A stretch of DNA of 12,000 nt, from assembly GCA_035937595.1 (NCBI GenBank), contig DASZHS010000018.1, forward strand, positions 1-12,000. Reading direction: 5' to 3'. The notes under the pieces were generated by a model, which did no database searches, was not told the DNA's origin, and saw nothing but the letters and a program-made list of their open reading frames with translations. The stretch's first letter is position 1; each line of letters starts with the position of its first letter. The DNA comes from Palsa-459 sp035937595 (GTDB taxonomy: Bacteria; Actinomycetota; Acidimicrobiia; Acidimicrobiales; RAAP-2). Positions 5,767 to 12,000 of this stretch are shown piece by piece. Made by a program: the position numbers and the translations under genes.

Positions 5767-6978
5767 GTGCGAGTCCTCGTGATCGGCGCCGGCGGGGTTG
5801 GAAGTGCCTTCGCGAAGATCGCCGCGCACCGGGCGAGCTTCGAGGAGGTCACGGTCGCCGACTACGACGTCGGTCGCGCCGAGAAGGTGGTGCAGGCCGC
5901 GGGTGGGGGCTTCACCGCCGCGGGCCTCGACGCGGCCGATGAGGGTGCGATCCTCGACCTGATCAAGGCCTCGAGGTGCGACGCCCTGCTCAACGCCGTC
6001 GATCCCAGGTTCGTGATGCCGATCTTTCGCTCCGCGCTCGAGGGCGGCGTCACCTACCTCGACATGGCGATGTCGCTCTCGCACCCGGACCCGCAGGACC
6101 CGTACCGCAAGACCGGCGTCATGCTCGGCGACGAGCAGTTCGCGCTCGCGGCGACGCTCGAGGAACGCGGCCAGCTCGCCCTCGTCGGCATCGGTGTCGA
6201 GCCAGGGCTCTCCGACATCTTCGCCCGCCACGCCGCCGAGCACCTGTTCGCCACGCTCGACGAGGTGGGCGTGCGCGACGGCTCGAACCTCGTCATCGAC
6301 GGCTACGATTTCGCGCCGACGTTCTCGATCTGGACGACGATCGAGGAGTGCCTCAACCCGCCGGTGATCTGGGAGCGGGGCCGCGGCTGGTACACGACCG
6401 AGCCGTTCAGCGAGCCCGAGGAGTTCGAGTTCCCCGGGGGCATCGGGATCCAGACGTGCGTCAACGTCGAGCACGAGGAGGTCCTGCTCGTCCCACGGTG
6501 GCTCGACGTCGGACGCGTCACGTTCAAGTACGGCCTGAGCGAGGACTTCATCGCCGTCCTGAAGACCATCCGGCGCCTCGGACTCGACCGCACCGAGAAG
6601 GTCAGGGTCGGCGGTGTCGCCGTCTCGCCTCGCGACGTCGTCGCGGCCTGCCTGCCGGACCCCGCAGAGCTCGGGCACCGCATGCACGGCGTGACCTGCG
6701 CGGGCACGTGGGTGAAGGGCACCGGCATCGACGGTGCGGCCCGCGAGGTATACCTGTACCAGCTCGTCGACAACGACTGGTCGATGGCCGAGTACGGCAC
6801 ACAGGCGGTGGTCTGGCAGACCGCGCTCAACCCGGTGCTCGCCCTCGAGCTCCTCGCCTCGGGGACCTGGTCGGGCGTCGGGCTGCTCGGACCTGAGGCG
6901 TTCGCCTCGGCACCGTTCCTCGACCTCGTGAACGACAGCGGTGCGCCGTGGTCCCTCGAGGAGCGCACGCCGCGCTGA
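5767..6978 (+). CDS. Saccharopine dehydrogenase family protein
   Basis: 403 residues. An N-terminal NAD(P)-binding Rossmann fold begins at once: strand RVLVIG, then GAGGVG (7-12), with an acidic residue D32 at the end of the second strand (VTVADYD). NAVDP (76-80), YLDMA (97-101) and GVEPGLSD (143-150) match the layout of the saccharopine dehydrogenase-like superfamily. That superfamily includes saccharopine, lysine 6- and carboxynorspermidine dehydrogenases, which act on C-N bonds of amino acids or polyamines. The length is near the usual size for a single-domain member. No lysine-ketoglutarate reductase or other lysine or polyamine gene is nearby, so the substrate is unknown. The gene is a single unit with its own ribosome binding site and a structured upstream region, divergent from an SDR gene. 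Confidence 0.9.
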   Translation: MRVLVIGAGGVGSAFAKIAAHRASFEEVTVADYDVGRAEKVVQAAGGGFTAAGLDAADEGAILDLIKASRCDALLNAVDPRFVMPIFRSALEGGVTYLDMAMSLSHPDPQDPYRKTGVMLGDEQFALAATLEERGQLALVGIGVEPGLSDIFARHAAEHLFATLDEVGVRDGSNLVIDGYDFAPTFSIWTTIEECLNPPVIWERGRGWYTTEPFSEPEEFEFPGGIGIQTCVNVEHEEVLLVPRWLDVGRVTFKYGLSEDFIAVLKTIRRLGLDRTEKVRVGGVAVSPRDVVAACLPDPAELGHRMHGVTCAGTWVKGTGIDGAAREVYLYQLVDNDWSMAEYGTQAVVWQTALNPVLALELLASGTWSGVGLLGPEAFASAPFLDLVNDSGAPWSLEERTPR

Positions 6979-7018
6979 GCCGAACCCTCGGCGTGTGGGC
7001 TCAACGATCCTTCGGCTC
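6977..7018. terminator. Bidirectional hairpin terminator between convergent genes
   Basis: GAGCCGAA (6977-6984) pairs perfectly with TTCGGCTC (7011-7018) across a 26-base loop. The left arm overlaps the stop of the saccharopine-dehydrogenase-like gene. The loop and right arm reach into the last codons of the c-di-GMP protein gene. GAGCC can also pair with GGCTC at 6998-7002, giving an alternative fold. The location between convergent stops suits a shared terminator. Confidence 0.45.
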
Positions 7019-9691
7019 GACCGGACGCGACCCTCCCAGGAGCATCAAGGGCAGCTCGCCGACCGGGACGGCCGGTGAGAAGGCGAACCCCTGCCCCAGC
7101 TCGCATCCGGTCCGTCGGAGTCGGTCGAGCTGCTCGCTCGTCTCGATGCCCTCGGCGAGCATCGTCATGTTGAGCTTGGCGCCGAGCGAGACGATTGTCT
7201 CGAGCAGCAGGTCGTTCTGCTCGCTGTCGTGCAGCGGTCGCACGAAGGACTGGTCGATCTTGATGATCCTCGGGTGCAGCATCGCGAGGTAGGAGAGCGA
7301 GGAGTAGCCCGTCCCGAAGTCGTCGAGCGCGATGCCGATGCCGAGCCGGTTGAGGTGCTGCATGGCGGCCAGCGTCTCGGCCGTGTCGAGCATCGCGACC
7401 GACTCGGTGATCTCGAGGATCAGGCGGTCCGGCGCGAGCCCGCTCACCTCGAGCTCCGCCTCGATCATCGGGAGGAGGTTCGGGTCGAAGAACTGGTGCG
7501 CGGAGAGGTTGACCGAGACGAAGGGCGGGTCGCCCGTGCCGGGGGGCCAGGACGCCGCGGCCTGGATCGCCTCGCGGAGCGCGAACGCCCCGAGCTCGAC
7601 GATGAGGTCGCTCTGTTCGGCGAGCGAGATGAACGAGTCCGGGGGGATCCAGCCGCGCTCGGGGTGCTGCCAGCGCATCAGTGCCTCGAATCCCACGATC
7701 TCGGACGTGCGGAGATCCAGGACCGGCTGGTAGTGCATCGACAGCTCGCCGTTGTGCAGGGCATGGCGCAGCTCCTGGATGACCGTGAACCTGCTGACCG
7801 CCCGCTGGTGCATGCTCGGCGTGAACCACGCGTAGCTCCCCCGGTGCTGCCGCTTGGCCTCGTACAGCGCGACGTCGGCGTCCTGGACGGACTCCGAGCA
7901 GTCGGTGCTGGAGCCGTCCAGGAGGACGATCCCGAGGCTCGCGTGCTGCACGAAGCTCGCGCCGCCGAAGGTGAACGGCTCGGCCAGGGCGTCGAGGAGG
8001 CGTCGCGCGACGTCCTCGGCCTCCCACGGCGACCCGAGTTCCTCGGCGAGGTAGAGGAACTCGTCGCCGCCGAACCGGCACAGCGTGTCGGTCTCCCGCG
8101 TCACGACCTCGAACCGGCGAGCGATCCCGATGAGGAGCTGGTCGCCCACGAGGTGCCCGTGGGTGTCGTTCACGCCCTTGAAGTCGTCGAGGTCGAGCAA
8201 AAGCACGGCCCCGGTCCCCTGCCGGCGCACGATCCGTGCGTGCGCCTGGGCGAGGCGGTCGTCGAAGAGCGCCCGGTTCGCGAGACCCGTCAACGGGTCG
8301 TGGAACGCCTGGTGGGAGAGCTGCTCGGTGAGCTCGCGCTCCTCGGTGACGTCTCGCTCGGACAGGACGAAGTAGCGGATGCGCCCCGCGTCGTCGCGCG
8401 CGGCCGAGCGAGCGACCTCCGAGACGATGATCCGGTGGTCCTTGCGCAGGTAGCGCTGGACGTAGCGGAGGTGGTCGACGTCCCCTGCGACCATGCGACG
8501 AAGCGCCTCTTGGGTGATGTCCACGTCCTCGGGCAGCGTGAAGTGCGTCGTGTCGGCGCCGATGAGCTCGTCCCTCGCGTACCCGACCATCGTGCAGAAC
8601 GCGTCGTTCACCGCGATCATGCGGTCGGTGTCGTCCGAGAACGACATCGGCGCCATGTTGTTCTCGAAGGCCAGCCGGAACCGCTGCTCGGACTCGGTCA
8701 GGGCGTGCTCGGTCTCGCGCTGCGCGTTGATCGCGGTGATCGTCGCCTCCAGCGCCTCTTCGCTCTGGCGCACCGACCGGACGTACGCGATCCCGAAGCC
8801 GACCTCCTTGGCGATCTGCTCGAGGCCGCGCACGGTGGCCTCGTCGAACGCGGTGGCCGCGTCGGCGTACACGAACAGTCCCGCGCGGTGCTCGCCGATC
8901 TGGAACGGGATGGCGAGCGACGACCGCAGGCCGAACCGGGCGGCGCGCTCGCGCCACGGCTCGAACCCGGGCTGCGTCGCGAGGTCGTTGGCGACCTGGG
9001 TGACCCCGGTGCGGATCGCCGTGCCGCTGGGGCCGAGGCCCGTCGCCTCTGCGTCCGACCGCGAGGTCATGCCCGGGTACAGATAGCCGGTCGCTCCGGC
9101 GCTGAACGTCGGGCGGATCTCGTCGTCCTCGGCGTCGGTCATGCCGATCCAGGCGAGCGCGTAGGGCCCCCTCTCGACGAGCGTCGTGCAGAGGTGCTGG
9201 AGCGACTCCGCCTCGCTCGAGGTGGACACCACGACCCGGTTGACCTCGGCCAGCAGCTTGAGCAGGTGGCGCTCGTGCCACTGGGTGTCGATGTCGTCGA
9301 ACGCGGCGACGACGCCGGTCACCGTGTCGTCGATCGTCAGCAGGTACGTATCGACCGACAGCCACCGGCGGATCTGCCCAGGGAGGTCGACCCCCACGAC
9401 GACGTCGAGCTGCGTCTCGCCGGTGCGCAGCGTGACCGCCGCGGGCAGCTCGTCCTTGGCGAAGGGGGTGCCGTCCTCCTTGACGGCGCCGCGCCACGGG
9501 TCGAAGGAGTGCCGGCCCTCGGCATGCTCGGCCCCGAGGCCGAGCAGCCGCACCGCCGCCGCGTTGTAGTCGACGACCTCCCCGGAGGTGTCCTGGACCA
9601 GGATCCCCGTCCTGATCGAGTCGAGGAAGGCGCTCGCCTGCAGCAGCGTCGAGAGCCGGGGAGAGCCGCGGAGCGCGAGCGCGTCGTTCAC
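7001..9691 (-). CDS. PAS-GAF-PAS-GGDEF-EAL cyclic di-GMP turnover protein
   Basis: 896 residues. Order: PAS (about 15-135), GAF (about 155-305), PAS with PAC-like end (about 325-450), diguanylate cyclase GGDEF (about 455-625), c-di-GMP phosphodiesterase EAL (about 635-885). No membrane segment or signal peptide is visible, so it should be a cytosolic sensor enzyme. The GGDEF motif is intact (541-545), and RETD (532-535) five residues before it is a complete product-inhibition I-site. The EAL domain keeps E669 (EAL), N728, E760, D790, D791, K811, E847 and Q867, the expected metal and catalytic set. Both synthesis and hydrolysis of c-di-GMP are thus possible; which dominates cannot be told. The ligands of the PAS and GAF domains are unknown. 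GTG 9691 follows a strong AAGGAG site. The gene stands alone, converging on the saccharopine-dehydrogenase-like gene. Confidence 0.96.
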   Translation of the reverse strand: MNDALALRGSPRLSTLLQASAFLDSIRTGILVQDTSGEVVDYNAAAVRLLGLGAEHAEGRHSFDPWRGAVKEDGTPFAKDELPAAVTLRTGETQLDVVVGVDLPGQIRRWLSVDTYLLTIDDTVTGVVAAFDDIDTQWHERHLLKLLAEVNRVVVSTSSEAESLQHLCTTLVERGPYALAWIGMTDAEDDEIRPTFSAGATGYLYPGMTSRSDAEATGLGPSGTAIRTGVTQVANDLATQPGFEPWRERAARFGLRSSLAIPFQIGEHRAGLFVYADAATAFDEATVRGLEQIAKEVGFGIAYVRSVRQSEEALEATITAINAQRETEHALTESEQRFRLAFENNMAPMSFSDDTDRMIAVNDAFCTMVGYARDELIGADTTHFTLPEDVDITQEALRRMVAGDVDHLRYVQRYLRKDHRIIVSEVARSAARDDAGRIRYFVLSERDVTEERELTEQLSHQAFHDPLTGLANRALFDDRLAQAHARIVRRQGTGAVLLLDLDDFKGVNDTHGHLVGDQLLIGIARRFEVVTRETDTLCRFGGDEFLYLAEELGSPWEAEDVARRLLDALAEPFTFGGASFVQHASLGIVLLDGSSTDCSESVQDADVALYEAKRQHRGSYAWFTPSMHQRAVSRFTVIQELRHALHNGELSMHYQPVLDLRTSEIVGFEALMRWQHPERGWIPPDSFISLAEQSDLIVELGAFALREAIQAAASWPPGTGDPPFVSVNLSAHQFFDPNLLPMIEAELEVSGLAPDRLILEITESVAMLDTAETLAAMQHLNRLGIGIALDDFGTGYSSLSYLAMLHPRIIKIDQSFVRPLHDSEQNDLLLETIVSLGAKLNMTMLAEGIETSEQLDRLRRTGCELGQGFAFSPAVPVGELPLMLLGGSRPVEPKDR

Positions 9692-9698
9692 CTTGGCG

Positions 9699-9704
9699 CT
9701 CCTT
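9699..9704 (-). promoter_or_regulatory. Strong ribosome binding site
   Basis: On the minus strand AAGGAG lies seven bases before GTG 9691. It is preceded by another purine-rich GAGG. It fixes the start of the c-di-GMP protein. Confidence 0.75.
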
Positions 9705-9756
9705 CCTCTATTGCGACGGACCTTTTCCGCCGCTGCTCGCGCGCCGGCCGAGGACG

Positions 9757-9770
9757 TGCTTCTCGAAGCA
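9757..9770. promoter_or_regulatory. 14-bp inverted repeat upstream of the c-di-GMP gene
   Basis: TGCTTC, TC, GAAGCA: perfect 6-bp arms, 65 bases upstream of the GTG at 9691. It is a possible operator or leader hairpin for the c-di-GMP protein gene. It does not match the mycobacterial LexA box pattern. Confidence 0.3.
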
Positions 9771-9880
9771 TGCGGTCACGGGATCTTGGTGACGGGCCCT
9801 CGCCGGCAGCGACGTCATCCGCTGTTGGAGATCCGTTGAGGCGACCGTAGGCCGGCACCGAGCGGCACTTCCGCCCGTCC

Positions 9881-9896
9881 ACGGACGATCGTCCGT
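9881..9896. promoter_or_regulatory. 16-bp perfect palindrome, candidate operator
   Basis: ACGGACGATCGTCCGT is fully self-complementary with no spacer. It lies about 190 bases upstream of the c-di-GMP gene and about 300 bases upstream of the small secreted protein gene. The size and symmetry fit a dimeric regulator site such as a TetR-type operator. No regulator gene lies in the window, so the assignment is tentative. Confidence 0.35.
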
Positions 9897-9935
9897 CACC
9901 GGTTCGCAGGACGGGACGTGGCACACCCGCAAGAG

Positions 9936-9952
9936 TGTCAAATGCAGGTCAA
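9936..9952. repeat. Direct repeat of GTCAA at 11-bp spacing
   Basis: TGTCAA (9936-9941) and GGTCAA (9947-9952) are 11 bp apart, one helical turn. On the minus strand they read TTGACC and TTGACA, both like a -35 hexamer. I see no good -10 at the expected distance. Confidence 0.25.
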
Positions 9953-10038
9953 TCCGGTCGCGACGCGATCGCAAGGAACGCCCAAATCCGGCATCGGGTG
10001 GCACAGCCGCTCCCGCGATCCCTGAACGGACCCCTCGT

Positions 10039-10108
10039 CCAGGCGAGTTGGGGATGGCCGGGACGAGGCCTGCGCGAGCACCAGGACCCATCGGCGATCC
10101 TCGCCTGG
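10039..10108. repeat. Inverted repeat enclosing a foldable 70-base segment
   Basis: CCAGGCGAG (10039-10047) is the exact reverse complement of CTCGCCTGG (10100-10108). Inside, GATGG (10053-10057) can pair with CCATC (10088-10092). The segment could fold as a nested hairpin in a transcript of either strand. At this GC content a 9-bp match over this distance is not rare. Confidence 0.25.
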
Positions 10109-10180
10109 GCCGGTCACGGCGGGGTCCGTCCCGCACGTGGTGGTTGGTGTCGCCACCGCGTGCGCCCGAGTGGGTCTCAG

Positions 10181-10186
10181 TAGCCT
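10181..10186 (+). promoter_or_regulatory. Candidate -10 element of a leaderless transcript
   Basis: TAGCCT fits TANNNT and ends eight bases before GTG 10195, similar to the element before the gene at 3383. The purine run GGGA directly abuts the start codon, too close to serve as a normal Shine-Dalgarno site, which favours a leaderless transcript. Confidence 0.35.
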
Positions 10187-10194
10187 CGCCGGGA

Positions 10195-10737
10195 GTGAGG
10201 CGCGTGGTCGTCGTCGGTGCGGCGCTCATCGTCGCCGGGTGCTTGGCGATGCTCGGGCGCTGGATCCAAGACCTCTCCGATGTCGGGCACGGCGCCGCCC
10301 GCTCCGGGGCGATCGTCCTCACCTGCGCGGACTCCGTAGGTCAGCAAGGACGAGGCGGTGAGACCGTCGTCGGCGGCGTCGAGGGACTCATCCTTCCTGG
10401 GTCAGCGGAGCCGGCGGCGCTGACCCCGGTGCTCGGAGCTGGTGGGAGGCGCTACGACGTCTACAAGGCATTCCTGGCCGTGTCCGCCGCGGACGCGCCG
10501 TACGCGACGGTGTCGATCGTCAGCCCAACGACGGCACGGCTCTACTACGGGCGCCCGCTGGGCGACCAGGGGATCGTGAGGGCGGGGAGGCGACAGGTCC
10601 GCCTGCCCGTGTGCGGCCGTCGGTTCTCCGGCTACGTCGGTGGCGTCGTGTTGGCGGCGCCGTCCCACGTGACCTTTGAGGTCACGACGCCGAGAGGTCA
10701 CCCCGTCCGGGTCGACGTCTCCATCGGAGCCGGCTGA
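10195..10737 (+). CDS. Small secreted or membrane-anchored protein, unknown function
   Basis: 180 residues from GTG 10195. MRRVVVVGAALIVAGC is a short signal-like segment, and VAGC (13-16) fits a lipobox, so it may be a lipoprotein acylated at C16. Hydrophobic residues just after C16 leave a simple N-terminal anchor possible. The remainder is rich in predicted beta strands, with C44 and C140 as the only other cysteines, possibly a disulfide. It loosely resembles small actinobacterial exported beta-sandwich proteins with two to four cysteines, a comparison from memory. The in-frame GTG at 10048 would add 49 Arg/Pro-rich residues ahead of the signal, so I reject it. The gene converges on the eight-helix membrane protein gene with a hairpin between them. 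Confidence 0.65.
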   Translation: MRRVVVVGAALIVAGCLAMLGRWIQDLSDVGHGAARSGAIVLTCADSVGQQGRGGETVVGGVEGLILPGSAEPAALTPVLGAGGRRYDVYKAFLAVSAADAPYATVSIVSPTTARLYYGRPLGDQGIVRAGRRQVRLPVCGRRFSGYVGGVVLAAPSHVTFEVTTPRGHPVRVDVSIGAG

Positions 10738-10760
10738 CGGGTAGATCGACGATGGTCCTT

Positions 10761-10800
10761 GGGCCGGCGCCACCGTTCCAGGGAGGGCGTCGGCCGGCCC
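10761..10800. terminator. Hairpin between convergent genes
   Basis: GGGCCGGC (10761-10768) pairs perfectly with GCCGGCCC (10793-10800) across a 24-base loop, with two wobble pairs possible outside. It sits between stops at 10737 and 10837 and could end transcription from both sides. There is no T-run. Confidence 0.45.
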
Positions 10801-10836
10801 GGTCGGGCGCCGTCCGTTGCCGCCTCGGGCTCGGAC

Positions 10837-11892
10837 CTACGCCCTGACCACGAGGTGCTGGCCGAGTGGTTCGTCCTGTGCGCTCGGCACCCGGTCACCG
10901 GCCGAGAGAAGGGCGAGGACGCCGGCGACGGCGCCGAGGAATGCGGCGAGCATGCAGGCCCACCACCCGGGCCCCAGCGACGAGCTGACCCGGAATGGCC
11001 AGTGGTTGTCTTGGGTGTGCAGCGCCATGTACGCGACCAGTGCCGCTCCGGCGAGCAGAGCGGCCGCACCGCAGATCGACGAGACGCGGCCCCGCGCTAC
11101 CGGCAGCAGGGTGGCGGCGCCAACGGCGAGGAGGAGGGCGCCGAGCGACATCAGCAGGTACGCGTGGTCGTACCAGCCACGCGCACTGGTCGCGTCCACG
11201 ATGAGCACCTGGGAGACCTGTTGCAGCGTCGGTGACTGCATCGACTCGGGGAACCGGTACCAGGGCAGCGCGAAGATGCCGACGACAGCCACCAGCGCGG
11301 CGAGTGCCCCGAGGAGTGCCGGCGCCCACCGCTCGCGGTGAGGGCGAGCCTCGGTCCCACCGGCTCGGAGCTGCCATGCGGCGAACAGCGCCGCCGCCGC
11401 ACCGCCGGCGGCGAGGACGAGCGCGAGCACGCTCGCCCACCAGCCCAGGCTCCTCGACTCGAGAGCGAACCGGTACACGAAGTGGCGGATCGGGATCGGC
11501 CCTGTGCGCACGAGGACGTACGCCACGATCGTCGTCCCCCAGGCCATGGCGAGGCTGCCTCCCACGAGCCAGGACCTCCGGTGCGCGCCAGCGAGGCTGC
11601 TCACGCCGCCGACGAACAACAGGACGGCGGCGATGGTCATCAGCTGGAAGGCGTGGAGGTACCAACTCCCGACTCCGCTCTGGAACGCGTAGCGACCGAG
11701 CTCTGAGAGCGTGACCTCGCTCGTGCCGCGTGCGGGAACCGAGAACCACGCCAGCACGTAGGTGCCGAGGAGCACGGTGCTTGCCGCGCAGACGCCGAGG
11801 AGTCCTGCCACGCGGGCAGGGATCCTCTCCCAGGAGCGCACGCCGCCGGCTGCTGCGGGCGCCGGCTCCGTCGCTGCGTGCGGAGTGCTCAT
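10837..11892 (-). CDS. Eight-helix membrane protein with two homologous halves, unknown function
   Basis: 351 residues from ATG 11892, with GGAGG eight bases upstream. A polar N-terminus (1-25) precedes eight predicted helices: about 27-50, 80-101, 108-128, 149-172, 192-211, 243-264, 270-291 and 309-330. The two halves are similar. VLAWFSVP (46-53) matches IFALPWYRFP (206-215). GSWYLHAFQLM (75-85) matches RGWYDHAYLLM (238-248). AYVLVRT (124-130) matches AYMALHT (287-293). SLGWWASVLA (148-157) matches GPGWWACMLA (307-316). Each half thus looks like one four-helix unit of the kind seen in the small membrane protein at 2722-3216. No catalytic or transport motif is recognised. An upstream in-frame ATG at 11940 would add 16 residues but overlaps the ribosome binding site. 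Confidence 0.85.
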   Translation of the reverse strand: MSTPHAATEPAPAAAGGVRSWERIPARVAGLLGVCAASTVLLGTYVLAWFSVPARGTSEVTLSELGRYAFQSGVGSWYLHAFQLMTIAAVLLFVGGVSSLAGAHRRSWLVGGSLAMAWGTTIVAYVLVRTGPIPIRHFVYRFALESRSLGWWASVLALVLAAGGAAAALFAAWQLRAGGTEARPHRERWAPALLGALAALVAVVGIFALPWYRFPESMQSPTLQQVSQVLIVDATSARGWYDHAYLLMSLGALLLAVGAATLLPVARGRVSSICGAAALLAGAALVAYMALHTQDNHWPFRVSSSLGPGWWACMLAAFLGAVAGVLALLSAGDRVPSAQDEPLGQHLVVRA

Positions 11893-11900
11893 GGCGGCTT

Positions 11901-11905
11901 CCTCC
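11901..11905 (-). promoter_or_regulatory. Ribosome binding site deciding the eight-helix protein start
   Basis: On the minus strand GGAGG lies eight bases before ATG 11892. It supports that start over the in-frame ATG at 11940. Confidence 0.7.
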
Positions 11906-12000
11906 CTCGTCGCCGCTGCGGACCTCCGAAGGGTCCCCAACAGCCAGTCTTGTCCGATCGGTTCCGGTCGGTACGGCGTCCGACGAGGCGAATCGGCTCG

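Larger units (their letters stand above)
9692..10194. other. 503-bp intergenic region between divergent genes, with palindromes
   Basis: I find no convincing gene here. Open frames on both strands are low-complexity, Arg/Pro/Gly-rich and lack ribosome binding sites or family motifs. The region holds a ribosome binding site for the minus gene, a 14-bp palindrome (9757-9770), a 16-bp perfect palindrome (9881-9896), a pair of GTCAA repeats 11 bp apart (9937-9952), and a 9-bp inverted repeat with a 52-base spacer (10039-10108). A possible -10 element for the plus gene is at 10181-10186. It probably carries the promoters of both flanking genes. Confidence 0.6.

Noticed and set aside
5488..6687. 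Upstream extension of the SDR frame on the minus strand through the saccharopine dehydrogenase-like gene
   Set aside because: The SDR fold starts near 5487. The extension lies antisense to a well-supported gene and lacks a domain.
6303..9497. A 1064-codon open frame on the minus strand overlapping the c-di-GMP gene in another frame
   Set aside because: It is Arg/Ala/Gly-rich without domain motifs, while the overlapping frame encodes complete PAS, GAF, GGDEF and EAL domains. Long empty shadow frames are expected at this GC content.
7229..9850. An 873-codon open frame on the plus strand opposite the c-di-GMP gene
   Set aside because: It is antisense to a clear gene and Arg/Glu/Val-rich with no recognisable domain. 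I see no ribosome binding site supporting it.
9708..10322. Open frames of up to about 200 codons in the intergenic gap
   Set aside because: Composition is biased to Arg, Pro and Thr, no motif is recognisable, and no ribosome binding site is seen.
1..12000. Mobile elements, CRISPR array, tRNA or rRNA genes, prophage or defence genes
   Set aside because: I saw no transposase, integrase, spaced repeats, tRNA-like cloverleaf, or toxin, nuclease or helicase motif in the supported proteins.

Overview
The window is very GC-rich DNA with strong G/C bias at third codon positions and frequent GTG starts. That points to a high-GC actinobacterium. Gene content (a CX5C repeat secreted protein, LPWY membrane proteins, a hydrolase-cyclase fusion) would fit a deep actinobacterial class such as Acidimicrobiia or Thermoleophilia, but the sequence alone does not fix the class. 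I see no rRNA, tRNA, CRISPR array, transposase, integrase or phage gene. It looks like ordinary chromosome carrying mostly single-gene transcription units in alternating orientation.

Layout, left to right. A probable gene end and a strong hairpin terminator (2-160) precede a hydrolase-like/class III nucleotide cyclase fusion (236-1528, +). A membrane-anchored phosphodiester-glycosidase-like protein follows (1671-2714, +) and converges, with a 7-bp gap, on a small four-helix membrane protein (2722-3216, -). A secreted protein with seven CX5C repeats (3383-4663, +) is convergent with an SDR oxidoreductase (4723-5487, -). The SDR is divergent from a saccharopine-dehydrogenase-family enzyme (5767-6978, +), and the space between them holds several inverted repeats. 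Next is a large PAS-GAF-PAS-GGDEF-EAL c-di-GMP protein (7001-9691, -), then about 500 bp without a convincing gene but with palindromes, a small secreted or anchored protein (10195-10737, +), and an eight-helix membrane protein with an internal duplication (10837-11892, -).

No multi-gene operon is evident: the genes do not overlap and neighbours mostly face opposite ways. Two proteins concern nucleotide second messengers. The cyclase has all its catalytic residues, but its attached hydrolase fold appears to have lost its nucleophile and histidine. The GGDEF-EAL protein keeps both active sites and an inhibitory site. Four products are exported or membrane-embedded proteins of unknown function. 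The SDR and the saccharopine-dehydrogenase-like enzyme may share a regulatory region and perhaps a substrate pathway, but nothing in the sequence names the substrate.

I did not find a convincing new multi-gene system. The observations most worth following are the degenerate hydrolase sensor on the cyclase, the seven-repeat disulfide-rich secreted protein, the one-module and two-module LPWY membrane proteins, a 31-bp perfect inverted repeat inside a coding region, and palindromes in the divergent intergenic regions.
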